Positions 17,151-25,607 of a stretch of DNA of 64,000 nt are shown here, in pieces (position 1 is the stretch's first letter; every line of letters starts with the position of its first letter). Origin of the DNA: Bacillota bacterium. GTDB lineage: Bacteria > Bacillota > Sulfobacillia > JACIYH01. Position numbers and translations under genes: made by a program. The notes under the pieces were generated by a model. That model was not told the origin of the DNA, ran no database searches, and was given only the letters and a program-made list of their open reading frames with translations. The stretch covers positions 1 through 64,000 of the forward strand of contig JASEFA010000003.1 in NCBI GenBank assembly GCA_030019365.1. The letters run 5' to 3'.

Positions 17151-17183
17151 CTGGGTGATACGCACGTATCACCCAGCTTTTTT
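17151..17183 (+). terminator. Strong intrinsic terminator without an upstream gene
   Basis: Stem CTGGGTGATACG (17151-17162) pairs with CGTATCACCCAG (17165-17176), then CTTTTTTC. The T-run follows the stem on the plus strand only. The nearest plus-strand gene upstream ends at 15406, and the next starts at 17339, so it either stops readthrough across the divergent region or attenuates a leader of the gene downstream. Confidence 0.8.
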
Positions 17184-17338
17184 CTGTGCCCGGCATGGGT
17201 GCTGCTTGAGGGAACGGCCGGCGGTACGCCGGGCAGACGTACCTGCCGGCGAGGGCTCGGCCGGGTGCCGCCGTCCGGGGGTGCGGCGTGCGCGGGCGGC
17301 TGGCAAGGAGAATTGATTAGAGGTAGAATATTTGCGTC

Positions 17339-18214
17339 ATGCCGGCTACTACTTGGGGGGCGCCGGCTCGTCCCCGGTTCAACGGACCCGTTCTGAAGAC
17401 TGTTGCGGCACTGATGCTGTGCCTGCTGGCCGCAGGCGTGGCACAGGACGCATCCGCCCGTGTGGGTCGGGCGGTGCTGGCATTCCAGGCCTGGTACGCC
17501 ACGCGCAGTTTGCCCGGGGTACCGCTGCAGGCCGGGCATTTCCGCGTGTGGGTGATACCTTCTGGAGGTGCGGGGGCCACTGACCTGGGACGTGCGCAGT
17601 CCGGCGGGAAGGCCGCCGAAGGGTGGCCCATGCAGTCCGGCGAAGTGCTGGCGCAGCTGGAGCGGGCCTACGCGCGGGTGACGGCAGATCTGGGTGTGGA
17701 GCCAGAGGGGGCGGTACCGGTCGTGTTGCATCCGGACGAAGCATCCCTGGAGAGATATGCTGGTGGCCTGGCGGCCGCTTCTACGGGAGTGTATCGCGGG
17801 GGTGTCATTCACCTGGTGTACCGGGGTGAGCTGTCGGGGCCTGCGGCGCATGAGCTCACCCACTACCTGCTGGAGGCAGTGGCGCCCGGCCGGGTGCCGC
17901 GCTGGTTCCAGGAGGGGCTGGCCCAATTGGAGGAGCTACGGCTTGCGGGACCTGTCCCCTACCGTCCTGTCCCCGCCCCCTTTGCATCGTGGCGCAGGCT
18001 GGAGCGGGACTTCGCGCGCCTGCCGGACGAGGTGGCGTACCGGGCCTCGCTTTCCGCAGTATCTTTCCTGTACCATCAGGGGGGACACCAGGCCCTGCGG
18101 CGGCTGATGCTCCAACTGGCGGCCGGGAGGTCCTTTGCAGCGGCGGTCCGGGTGGCCTGGGGGTGGAGCCCGGGCGAGCTGGAGCGGCAGTGGAGCCGCT
18201 CCGGGGAAGGGTGA
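17339..18214 (+). CDS. Exported gluzincin metalloprotease (peptidase MA-like)
   Basis: A 291-residue zinc peptidase. Residues 18-40 form a signal peptide (VLKTVAALMLCLLAAGVAQ, then ASA). The active site is HELTH at 171-175 (AAHELTHYLLE) with the third ligand region RWFQEGLAQLEE (E192), the pattern of the peptidase MA-like subfamily of gluzincins. The C terminus (SFLYHQGGHQALRRLM and WGWSPGELERQW) is also typical. A -10-like TAGAAT at 17324-17329 sits so close to ATG 17339 that the true start may lie downstream, though no better codon with SD was found. It ends eight bases before walR, suggesting cotranscription with the WalRK operon and an envelope role. Confidence 0.8.
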   Translation: MPATTWGAPARPRFNGPVLKTVAALMLCLLAAGVAQDASARVGRAVLAFQAWYATRSLPGVPLQAGHFRVWVIPSGGAGATDLGRAQSGGKAAEGWPMQSGEVLAQLERAYARVTADLGVEPEGAVPVVLHPDEASLERYAGGLAAASTGVYRGGVIHLVYRGELSGPAAHELTHYLLEAVAPGRVPRWFQEGLAQLEELRLAGPVPYRPVPAPFASWRRLERDFARLPDEVAYRASLSAVSFLYHQGGHQALRRLMLQLAAGRSFAAAVRVAWGWSPGELERQWSRSGEG

Positions 18215-18222
18215 GGCGGAGG

Positions 18223-18906
18223 ATGGCGCAGAAGGTGCTGATCGTCGAGGACGAAAGGCCCATCGCGGAACTGGTTCGCTTCAATCTGGAGAAAGAGGGC
18301 TTCCAGGTGGATGCCTGCTACGATGGGCAGGAGGCGCTGCGCCGGGTGCAGAGCGATCCTCCTCACCTGGTGATCCTCGACCTCATGCTGCCCGGTGTGG
18401 ATGGGCTCACGGTATGCCGCGAGATCCGCAAGGGCTCCCAGGTTCCCATCCTCATCCTGACGGCGCGGGCCGACGAGGTTGACCGGGTGGTGGGGCTCGA
18501 GCTGGGCGCCGACGACTACGTCACCAAGCCTTTCAGCCCCAGGGAGCTGGTGGCCCGGGTGAGGGCCATCCTGAGGCGGGCTGCCGGTCCCCGCCCGGAG
18601 GACACCCCCATCCGGGCGGCGGACCTGGTCATCGACCCGGGCACGTACGAGGTCAGCAAGGGCGGGCGGCGGATACCCCTGAGCGTCAAGGAGTTCGAGC
18701 TGCTGCGCACCCTGGCCTCGCGACCGGGCCAGATCATGACCAGGCAGGTGCTCCTGGACGAGGTGTGGGGGTACCAGTACTTCGGTGACACCCGTACGGT
18801 GGACGTGACCGTGCGGCGCCTGCGGGAGAAGATCGAGGATGATCCGGCCAATCCCCAGTACATTCTCACCAAACGGGGGGCAGGGTACTATTTCCGCAAG
18901 GAGTGA
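18223..18906 (+). CDS. walR: OmpR/PhoB-family response regulator, WalR-like
   Basis: A 227-residue two-component regulator. The receiver domain (about 1-120) has the acidic pair in LIVEDERP, the phosphoacceptor D in LVILDLMLPGVDG, the conserved T in ILTARAD and K in YVTKPFSP. The C-terminal winged helix (about 130-225) ends with the family pattern TVDVTVRRLREKIEDDP and YILTKRGAGYYFRKE. Assignment as WalR (YycF), the essential regulator of wall metabolism in Bacillota, rests on the flanking kinase with PAS domain and on the yycH and yycI genes. ATG 18223 follows GGCGGAGG. The kinase gene overlaps its 3' end. OmpR-family regulators bind 11-bp direct repeats such as those found at 57367. Confidence 0.9.
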   Translation: MAQKVLIVEDERPIAELVRFNLEKEGFQVDACYDGQEALRRVQSDPPHLVILDLMLPGVDGLTVCREIRKGSQVPILILTARADEVDRVVGLELGADDYVTKPFSPRELVARVRAILRRAAGPRPEDTPIRAADLVIDPGTYEVSKGGRRIPLSVKEFELLRTLASRPGQIMTRQVLLDEVWGYQYFGDTRTVDVTVRRLREKIEDDPANPQYILTKRGAGYYFRKE

Positions 18907-20716
18907 CCGTATCCGGCAGGCGGGGGCGCGGGGGCTGGGCTGGGAACGGTTCCACAGCCTGCAGGTGCGGCTTGTCCTGATCTATCTCCTGCTCCTCCTG
19001 CTGGCGGTCGAGGTGACCGGCGGCTATCTGCTCCAGGCCCTCGAACACTACTACCTGCGCGGTTTCATCTCGGCGGTGGACGCTCAGGCCCAGCTGGTGG
19101 CCGGTTTCCTGGAACGCTACCTGGTACCCCAGCCGGACCGGGACTACGTGCAAAGGCTGGTGAACCAGTTCGCCATGCAGTCGGGCAACGAGATCGCGGT
19201 GCTGGGCGCGGGGGGAGAACTGGTGGCCTACGGTTCCGGAAGTGCCGTGGGCGGGCAGCCTCACATCCTGCAGGCCCAGGTGGCACGGGCTCTTACCGGG
19301 GCACGGGCGGATGCCGTCCGCCTCAATCCGGTCACCGAGCAGAGGCAGCTTCACCTGGCCCGTCCCATTCGCTCGGGCGACCGCGTCCTGGGCGCCGTGT
19401 ACATCGCCTCCTCCCTGGAGAGCACGTACCGGGTGCTGGGCGACATCCGGCGCCTGCTGCTGGTGGGGACCTCTCTTGCCCTGGCGGTGACGGCAGGGCT
19501 GGGGTTCCTGCTTTCTCTCAGCATCACCCGGCCCATCAGGGAGGTGACTACGCGAGCGGAGAGGATGGCGTCCGGGGACTTTTCGCAACGGATATCCGTC
19601 TTATCAAATGATGAGATCGGACAGCTGGGCTCCATGTTCAACTTTCTGACTGCCCGGCTGGCCCAGACCCTTGAGGAAATCACGGCGGAAAAGGCCAAAC
19701 TGGAGGCGGTGCTCACCTACATGGCGGAAGGGCTTCTCGCCCTCGACCCCGACCGAAGGATTGTGTTGATGAATCCGGCCTGCGCCAGGCTCCTGGGCCT
19801 GGGTGCTCCCGTGGTGGACCGGCCCGTGGCCGATCTGCTGCCCGACCTGCTCCCCGCCGCTGGCTCGGCCGACCCTGCCACCGTGGTCCCGTCCGAGCGG
19901 ACCATCAGGCGGGGTGAGCGGGTCCTGCACGCCTACTTCGCCCCCCTGCGCCTGGAGCGAGAGCACCAGGGCCTGGTGGTGGTGCTGCGCGACGTCACCG
20001 AGGAGACCAGGCTGGAGGGGATGCGGCGGGACTTCGTGGCCAACGTCTCCCACGAGCTGCGCACGCCCCTGGCCACGGTCAAGGGGTACGTGGAGACTCT
20101 GCTGGACGGGGCCATGGACGACCGGCAGGTATGCGAGCGCTTCCTGCACACGGTGGCTGCCGAGACCGAACGCATGACGGGCCTGGTGCAGGACCTGCTC
20201 CTGCTCTCCCAGCTGGAGCACCGGCAGGCATCTTGGCACATGGAACCCGTCGACCTGCGCGATCCCGCCGAGCAGGCACTGGAGAGACTGCGCCCGGCGG
20301 CAGAGCGCAAGAGGCTGCAATTGATCCTGGACGCCCCCGAAGACCTGCCCCTGGTGGACGGCGACGAGGCTCGATTGACGCAGGTCTTCTCCAACCTGCT
20401 TTCCAACGCGGTGGAGTTCACCCCGCCCGGAGGGCGGGTGACCGTATCCCTGCGGACGGAGCCCGGAAGGCTGGCCTGTGCGGTGGAGGACACGGGGGTG
20501 GGTATCCCTCCGCAGGACCTGGCCCGGGTGTTCGAGCGTTTCTACCGGGTGGACAAGGGTCGTTCCCGGGAGCTGGGGGGAACCGGGCTCGGCCTGTCCA
20601 TTGCCCAGGAAATAGTCCAGGCCCACGGCGGTGACATCTCCATAGACAGCACGGCGGGCCAGGGCACGCGGGTGACCTTCTGGCTCCCCCGGGGAGATGA
20701 TCCCCGTGGGCAATGA
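18839..20716 (+). CDS. walK: Sensor histidine kinase, WalK-like
   Basis: Membrane kinase partner of WalR. Helix 1 lies near residues 43-63 (VRLVLIYLLLLLLAVEVTGG), then an extracytoplasmic sensor of about 135 residues, helix 2 near 205-225, a HAMP domain (TRPIREVTTRAERMASGDF), a PAS domain (about 285-385) and the kinase core. The H-box is VANVSHELRTPLATVKGY, the N-box FSNLLSNAVEFTPP, G1 EDTGVGIPP and G2 GGTGLGLSIAQEI. ATG 18839 overlaps walR by 68 bases. A striking AAGGAG at 18898-18903 precedes no normal start (ATC 18911 is in frame at the right distance), and GTG 18965 has no SD, so the start is unsettled. All kinase motifs are intact. Confidence 0.9.
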   Translation: MIRPIPSTFSPNGGQGTISARSDRIRQAGARGLGWERFHSLQVRLVLIYLLLLLLAVEVTGGYLLQALEHYYLRGFISAVDAQAQLVAGFLERYLVPQPDRDYVQRLVNQFAMQSGNEIAVLGAGGELVAYGSGSAVGGQPHILQAQVARALTGARADAVRLNPVTEQRQLHLARPIRSGDRVLGAVYIASSLESTYRVLGDIRRLLLVGTSLALAVTAGLGFLLSLSITRPIREVTTRAERMASGDFSQRISVLSNDEIGQLGSMFNFLTARLAQTLEEITAEKAKLEAVLTYMAEGLLALDPDRRIVLMNPACARLLGLGAPVVDRPVADLLPDLLPAAGSADPATVVPSERTIRRGERVLHAYFAPLRLEREHQGLVVVLRDVTEETRLEGMRRDFVANVSHELRTPLATVKGYVETLLDGAMDDRQVCERFLHTVAAETERMTGLVQDLLLLSQLEHRQASWHMEPVDLRDPAEQALERLRPAAERKRLQLILDAPEDLPLVDGDEARLTQVFSNLLSNAVEFTPPGGRVTVSLRTEPGRLACAVEDTGVGIPPQDLARVFERFYRVDKGRSRELGGTGLGLSIAQEIVQAHGGDISIDSTAGQGTRVTFWLPRGDDPRGQ

Positions 20717-22064
20717 CCGGCGGCGGGAGAGGGTAACGGGTGTCATCCTGGCGCTGCTGGTCGTGCTCAGCCTGGTCCTGTCCTTCGGCCTGTGGTGGAG
20801 TGCTGCCGGACCCCTCACGGGAGAGGAGCTGTGGAGGCAGGAGCCGCCGTCGCCGCCCCCGACGCCCGAGTGGTACCTGGTGGTGAAGCCCACCCGCCTT
20901 CTTGTCCACCTGGAGGGAGACCGGCGCGCCATGTTCCTCCCCGCATCGGCCGGTTACCGGGACCTGTGGGAAGCCGGCTGTACCAGCGGCGTCGGGCTGG
21001 CCGGGCTGGGCCCTCCGGCGCGAGATCCCTTGCGCGAGAGCGAGGCGCGGGCTCTGGAAGAGGGAGCTTTCCTGGATGCGCGCTTTCCCGCGCCCCTGCC
21101 CGGGCAGGTGGTGGCGCGAGCCTACGGGCTGCGGGGCGATCTGCCCGAGCTGGTGGAAGGGCTGGTGGTAGCCCCGGCACAATGGCCTTACGTGGCTGTG
21201 AGGTACGGCGGTCGCCTCTATCCGCTGGAAGGAGCGGCTGGCCGGGACTATCGCATGCTCGACCAGCTGTTATCAGGGCTGGGGACGCCCGAGGCCGTGG
21301 CCGGTGCGGGCGGTGTCCCGGCGGTGAGCCCCACCCTGCCGGAGGGCTGGGAAGCTGCCCCCGACCTGTGGGTGCCGAAGATGGCCGCCGTCCCCCGCCT
21401 GACGACCGGCTTCGTCCCCCCGCCCGGATACGGGCAAACCCTGGTGGGCCAGTTCTTCGCCGATCCCGGTGTGGTCCGCCGCATCGAGGAGCGGGATGGA
21501 GCCACCATCTTCACCGACGGGCGGTCCGGGCTCAGGGTATACCCCTCTGGAGCCCTGGAGTACAACACGCCGCCTCCCACGGGCACGCGGGGGAGCATCG
21601 AGCCCGATGCTGCTCTCTCGGTCGCCCTCTCCTTCCTCGCCGGTCATGGCGGAATCCCCCCGGGGATGGTCCTGTGGGGATACCGGTCCGCCCGCCTGGA
21701 GGAGGAGCGGTCATGGGCCCTGGGGATGGGCCTGCTGGCCAACGGCCTGGTGGCGGTGGCACCGGGCGGTGCCGTGAGCCTGGCCGTGGGTGAGCAGGGA
21801 CTGTACGAGTACCGGGCGGCTGCCTGGACGCCCTGGCGGGAGTCCAGCGGTTCTCAGCGCATCATGAGTGCCCAGGAGGCGATGGCCCGCCTGGCGGCGC
21901 GCCATCGGGGCGGGGCGCGGGTACTCGACGTGTACCCCGCCTACACGGCACATCCGGCCGTGGCCGGAGAACTGCGACCGGCGTGGATCGTGCGTACGGA
22001 GAATGACCAGTGGGCCGTGGATGCCGTCACCGGCCAGGTGCAGTCCTTCGGGGGGAGGTGGTAG
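20697..22064 (+). CDS. yycH: YycH-family regulator of WalRK
   Basis: A 455-residue membrane-anchored protein that overlaps the walK end by 20 bases. One N-terminal helix (about residues 13-36, VTGVILALLVVLSLVLSFGL) is followed by an extracytoplasmic region of mixed alpha/beta character. The position directly after walK, the topology, the length and the C-terminal WIVRTENDQWAVDAVTGQV place it in the YycH family, which in Bacillus holds WalK inactive together with YycI and in Staphylococcus activates it. Sequence similarity is visible only in patches, so the assignment leans on synteny. Confidence 0.75.
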   Translation: MIPVGNDRRRERVTGVILALLVVLSLVLSFGLWWSAAGPLTGEELWRQEPPSPPPTPEWYLVVKPTRLLVHLEGDRRAMFLPASAGYRDLWEAGCTSGVGLAGLGPPARDPLRESEARALEEGAFLDARFPAPLPGQVVARAYGLRGDLPELVEGLVVAPAQWPYVAVRYGGRLYPLEGAAGRDYRMLDQLLSGLGTPEAVAGAGGVPAVSPTLPEGWEAAPDLWVPKMAAVPRLTTGFVPPPGYGQTLVGQFFADPGVVRRIEERDGATIFTDGRSGLRVYPSGALEYNTPPPTGTRGSIEPDAALSVALSFLAGHGGIPPGMVLWGYRSARLEEERSWALGMGLLANGLVAVAPGGAVSLAVGEQGLYEYRAAAWTPWRESSGSQRIMSAQEAMARLAARHRGGARVLDVYPAYTAHPAVAGELRPAWIVRTENDQWAVDAVTGQVQSFGGRW

Positions 22065-22067
22065 AAA

Positions 22068-23018
22068 TTGGACTGGGCGCGGGCCAAGAACATCTTGATT
22101 GTTGCCTTCCTGGGAGTTAACCTGTTGCTCGGCTACCGCCTCTGGACGGGACCGGCGACGGCGTCTTCGTCCCTGTACACGGTTGGCGCCCGGGAAGTCC
22201 GGGAAGTCGCCGCCCAGTTGCGGGAGCGAGGGGTGGTCCTGGCGGCTGAGATCCCCCGGCGGGCCCGCCCCCTGGCCCTCCTCACCGTGAGCAATCCCCC
22301 GGTGGAACCCGCCGCGGTCGCGGCCCGCTTTCTGGGACCGGGGGCGGAGGTGGTACAGGAGGGCGACGTGTGGCTGGGTCTCAAGGGGCAGGAAGCGGTG
22401 GTGGTCTACCCCGGGGGAGAGGTGTTCTACCGGCGCCTGCCCCGGCCGGGTGCGCAGCCGGGTGGTACCCCGCCCTCCGCGGGCAAGGAAAAGCCCCCGG
22501 ATCCTGACCGGGCGGTGCAGGCTGCCCGCGACTTCTGGGGTGAGCGCGGGGGCCTGCCCACCGGGGCCGACCTGGACTATCATGCGCCCGCCGGGGCGGG
22601 GCGCTACCTGGTGGTGTTCACCTGTCAGGCGGCGGGCCACCGCTTTTTCGGCGGCCGGGCCGCGGCCCTGGTGGGCCCCGGGGGCGTGGAGGAGGCGTAC
22701 GGGGCCTTCCCCCTGGCGGAAAAGCCGTCCGGGAACCCCCGTCCCATCCTGCCCGCCACCGAAGCGCTCCTGCGGGCGGCCCCTCTCCTGGTGGAAAAGG
22801 GCGCGGTGGTGGTGCAGGTGGAGGAGGGGTACTACAGCCCCGTTTACGACGCCCGCGAATGGGAGGCGGTCCCCGTGTGGCGGGTGCGGCTGGGGTCGGG
22901 TGCTTCCCTCTACGTGAATGCCTATACGGGGGAACCGGAAGGGAAGGATGAGCCGTTCCCCCGCAATGGGCAGGAGATATTTGCATATCTGCAGAAGCAG
23001 GGTACCCGGACAAAATGA
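22068..23018 (+). CDS. yycI: YycI-family regulator of WalRK
   Basis: A 316-residue protein starting at TTG 22068, three bases after yycH. It opens with the YycI hallmark MDWARAKNILIVAFLGVNLL (basic, one helix at 8-25), followed by an extracytoplasmic region ending in VWRVRLGSGASLYVNAYTGE, the two-layer fold shared with YycH (PepSY-like ending). YycH and YycI form a membrane complex controlling WalK. A Pro/Gly-rich stretch (residues 125-145, PGAQPGGTPPSAGKEKPPD) interrupts the fold and looks like a lineage-specific loop. The adjacent yycJ metallo-hydrolase gene of Bacillus is absent here. Confidence 0.82.
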   Translation: MDWARAKNILIVAFLGVNLLLGYRLWTGPATASSSLYTVGAREVREVAAQLRERGVVLAAEIPRRARPLALLTVSNPPVEPAAVAARFLGPGAEVVQEGDVWLGLKGQEAVVVYPGGEVFYRRLPRPGAQPGGTPPSAGKEKPPDPDRAVQAARDFWGERGGLPTGADLDYHAPAGAGRYLVVFTCQAAGHRFFGGRAAALVGPGGVEEAYGAFPLAEKPSGNPRPILPATEALLRAAPLLVEKGAVVVQVEEGYYSPVYDAREWEAVPVWRVRLGSGASLYVNAYTGEPEGKDEPFPRNGQEIFAYLQKQGTRTK

Positions 23019-23076
23019 CCCCGGGCCCGATGCGAGCCGGGGTGAGGGTATCCGGGCGAGATGAGGATGGTGCCGG

Positions 23077-24333
23077 TTGGCTAAGCTGAGAGTGGTGGGG
23101 GGACGTCCCCTCCACGGGACGATCAGGGCATCGGGGTCCAAGAATGCGACGGTGGGGGCTATTCCCGCTGCACTCCTGGCCCGGGGCCCCAGCCGCCTGG
23201 AAAACGTACCCGCCATCGGCGACGTGCATGTGTTCATCGATATCCTGCGCGAACTGGGAGCCGAGATCCACTGGCGCGGGCCGGGGGTGCTGGAGATCAA
23301 CCCCAACGGGTTCCGGTCATGGAAGGCTCCCTACGACCTGGTGAAGAGGCTGCGGGCCTCGTACTACCTGCTGGGGGTGTTGCTGGCCAGGTTCGGGCAG
23401 GCCGAGGTGGCCCTCCCCGGGGGATGTGACATCGGGGTGCGGCCCGTCGACTTGCACCTGAAAGGTTTTCGGGCCCTGGGTGCCGAAGTGAGCCTGGAGT
23501 ATGGTGTGGTCAAGGCACGGGCCGACAAGCTCCGGGGCGCCACCATTTACCTCGACGACGCCAGCGTGGGCGCCACCATCAACATCATGCTGGTGGCGTG
23601 CGTGGCCGAAGGCACCACCGTCATCGAGAACGCGGCGCGGGAGCCCCACGTGGCGGATGCGGCCAACTACCTCAACGCCATGGGGGCGCGCATCCACGGC
23701 GCCGGTACCGAGTTCATCCGCATCCAGGGAGTGCCGCACCTGGTAGGCGCCGAACACGCCATCATCCCCGATGAGGTGGAAGTGGGGACGTACATGATGG
23801 CGGCGGTCGCTACCGGGGGCGACATCTCCATAGAGAACGCCATCGCCAAGCACCTGGAAGCGGTGGCGGCGAAACTGAGGGAGACGGGCGCGGAGGTGGA
23901 GACCAACGGCGACTGGATTCGGGTAAAGGGGCCGGGCCGGCCCCGGGCGGCCAACGTCCGTACCCTGCGTTATCCCGGTTTCCCCACCGATCTGCAGCAG
24001 CCGTACGTCTCCGTGGCGGCGCTCGCCGAGGGCGTGAGCGTCGTCCACGAGACCATCTACGAGAACCGCTTTGCTTTCGTGAGCGAGCTTCTGCGCATGG
24101 GTGCCAGGATCAAGGTGGAGGGTCGCACTGCCATCGTGCAGGGGGTGGATAAGCTGCTGGGGGCGCCCGTGCGGGCCCGCAACGACCTGCGCGGAGGTGC
24201 CGCCCTGGTGGTGGCGGCCCTGGCCGCCGAGGGAGAATCGGAGATCGACGACCTGCAATACATCGAGCGCGGGTACGAGCATCTGGATGAAAAGCTGCGG
24301 GCGCTGGGCGCCGAGGTGACGCGCCTGCCCTGA
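23077..24333 (+). CDS. murA: UDP-N-acetylglucosamine 1-carboxyvinyltransferase
   Basis: First committed enzyme of peptidoglycan synthesis: it adds enolpyruvate from phosphoenolpyruvate to UDP-GlcNAc in the cytoplasm. It has 418 residues, the normal length. ASGSKNA (18-24) holds the substrate Lys; the mobile loop reads LPGGCDIGVRPVDLH, with the catalytic Cys at 117 that fosfomycin alkylates. GFPTDLQQPYVSVAALAEG and ENRFAFVSELLRMGA are further family blocks, and the late Arg lies in NDLRGGAALVVAALAAEGES. TTG 23077 follows GATGAGGATGG. It sits in the wal operon, 58 bases after yycI, linking precursor synthesis to wall homeostasis. A 24-bp tandem duplication begins at its stop codon. Confidence 0.97.
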   Translation: MAKLRVVGGRPLHGTIRASGSKNATVGAIPAALLARGPSRLENVPAIGDVHVFIDILRELGAEIHWRGPGVLEINPNGFRSWKAPYDLVKRLRASYYLLGVLLARFGQAEVALPGGCDIGVRPVDLHLKGFRALGAEVSLEYGVVKARADKLRGATIYLDDASVGATINIMLVACVAEGTTVIENAAREPHVADAANYLNAMGARIHGAGTEFIRIQGVPHLVGAEHAIIPDEVEVGTYMMAAVATGGDISIENAIAKHLEAVAAKLRETGAEVETNGDWIRVKGPGRPRAANVRTLRYPGFPTDLQQPYVSVAALAEGVSVVHETIYENRFAFVSELLRMGARIKVEGRTAIVQGVDKLLGAPVRARNDLRGGAALVVAALAAEGESEIDDLQYIERGYEHLDEKLRALGAEVTRLP

Positions 24334-24374
24334 CGCCCGAGCCTGCGCCCGCCCTGACGGCCGACCCTGCGTCC
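24327..24374 (+). repeat. 24-bp tandem duplication at the murA stop
   Basis: Two adjacent 24-bp copies (24327-24350 and 24351-24374) share 21 of 24 positions and begin GCCCTGACG. The first contains the murA stop codon TGA; the second repeats it in the spacer before htrA. Confidence 0.85.
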
Positions 24375-24405
24375 GCCAGCAGCCTGGCTTGTTGGAGGTG
24401 GGAAG

Positions 24406-25521
24406 GTGAGCTACTTCTACGGTCCGATGGAGCCCAGAAGGCGTAACTTCCCGGCCGTATTCGTGGCGCTTGTCGTCCTGGCCGCCTTGGTGCTGGGGGC
24501 GGTGGGCTTCGGCCTGCTCGCCCCGGACGCCTGGGTGGCTTCGGTGCGAGGCGTGCGCAATCCCCAACCCGTGACCGTGACCCCGGTCCGTGCCTCCCCT
24601 GTGCTGCCGGGGACAGAATGGCCGGTGGTGGCGGTGGCCGAGAGGGTGGGGCCTTCGGTGGTGGGTATCGAGGCCAGCGTGTACTACTGGGGATGGTCCC
24701 ATGAGACCAAGGGGGGCTCGGGGGTAGTCCTCTCCCAGGACGGCTACATCGTCACCAACCACCACGTGATCGAAGGGGCCAGGGAGGTTATGGCCATCCT
24801 GCCCGATAGGCGGCGGGTGCCCGCGCGCGTGGTGGGTTCGGACGACCTGAACGATCTGGCCGTCCTCAAGGTGGGTGTGGTGGGCCTCACGCCCGCCGCT
24901 TTCGGGGACTCCGACGCGCTCAAAGTGGGAGAGCTGGCGGTAGCCATAGGTAACCCGGTGGATCCCGCCTTCGAGCGGACGGTGACGGCGGGCATCATCA
25001 GCGGCGTCAACCGGGCCGTGCAGATGGAAGACCGCAACGGGATGGAGTACATTCTGGAGCTGCTCCAGACCGACGCCGCCATCAACCCCGGTAACAGCGG
25101 CGGCCCCCTGTGCAATGCCCGGGGCGAGGTCGTGGGCATCAACACCATCAAGGTGATCGTGCCTAACGTGGAGGGCATGGGGCTGGCCATCCCGTCCAAG
25201 ACCGTATTGCGGGTGGTCAACGAGCTCATGAAGTACGGCCGGGTGATCCGGCCACGCCTGGGCGTGGTGCTGTACGACCCCCGGGCGGTGGAGGTCCCCC
25301 GCGGCATCCCCGTGGAGGACGTGGACCCCGGGGGGCCGGCGGCAGCTGCCGGCATCAGGCGCCAGGATATCATCCTGGCCCTGGGAGGGCGGGAGGTGAA
25401 CTCCCTGGCCGAGTTCCGCCTGGCCCTCTACGAGCATCGACCGGGTGACCGGGTCCAGGTGGTGATCCAGCGGGGCAACCAGCGCCTGCAGTTCACCGTC
25501 ACCCTGGCCCAGGCCGAGTAA
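24406..25521 (+). CDS. htrA: HtrA-family serine protease with PDZ domain
   Basis: Membrane-anchored quality-control protease of 371 residues. One N-terminal helix (about 15-38, FPAVFVALVVLAALVLGAVG) places the protease domain outside the cell. The triad is complete: H120 in IVTNHHVIEGA, D150 in DDLNDLAVLK and S231 in INPGNSGGPL. A single PDZ domain spans about 265-370, with RPRLGVVLY at its start and GRLV-type peptide-binding features near GIPVEDVDPGGPAAAAGI. In Bacillus the wal operon also ends with an htrA-type gene (yycK/htrC), so the position is conserved although murA replaces yycJ. GTG 24406 follows GGAGGTGGGAAG. A terminator lies after the stop. Confidence 0.95.
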   Translation: MSYFYGPMEPRRRNFPAVFVALVVLAALVLGAVGFGLLAPDAWVASVRGVRNPQPVTVTPVRASPVLPGTEWPVVAVAERVGPSVVGIEASVYYWGWSHETKGGSGVVLSQDGYIVTNHHVIEGAREVMAILPDRRRVPARVVGSDDLNDLAVLKVGVVGLTPAAFGDSDALKVGELAVAIGNPVDPAFERTVTAGIISGVNRAVQMEDRNGMEYILELLQTDAAINPGNSGGPLCNARGEVVGINTIKVIVPNVEGMGLAIPSKTVLRVVNELMKYGRVIRPRLGVVLYDPRAVEVPRGIPVEDVDPGGPAAAAGIRRQDIILALGGREVNSLAEFRLALYEHRPGDRVQVVIQRGNQRLQFTVTLAQAE

Positions 25522-25553
25522 GCGACCGCGGCGCGGCCCGCAGCGGTCCGGCA

Positions 25554-25607
25554 CCAGGGGCGCATCTCGGGCGCGCCTCCCGGGATGATCAGCGCCCCTG
25601 GTTTTCT
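25554..25607 (+). terminator. Terminator of the wal-murA-htrA operon
   Basis: CCAGGGGCGC (25554-25563) pairs perfectly with GCGCCCCTGG (25592-25601), followed by TTTTCT. The 28-base loop can fold further (CGGG with CCCG). The 3' arm covers the stop codon and last codons of the convergent PBP gene. Confidence 0.7.
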
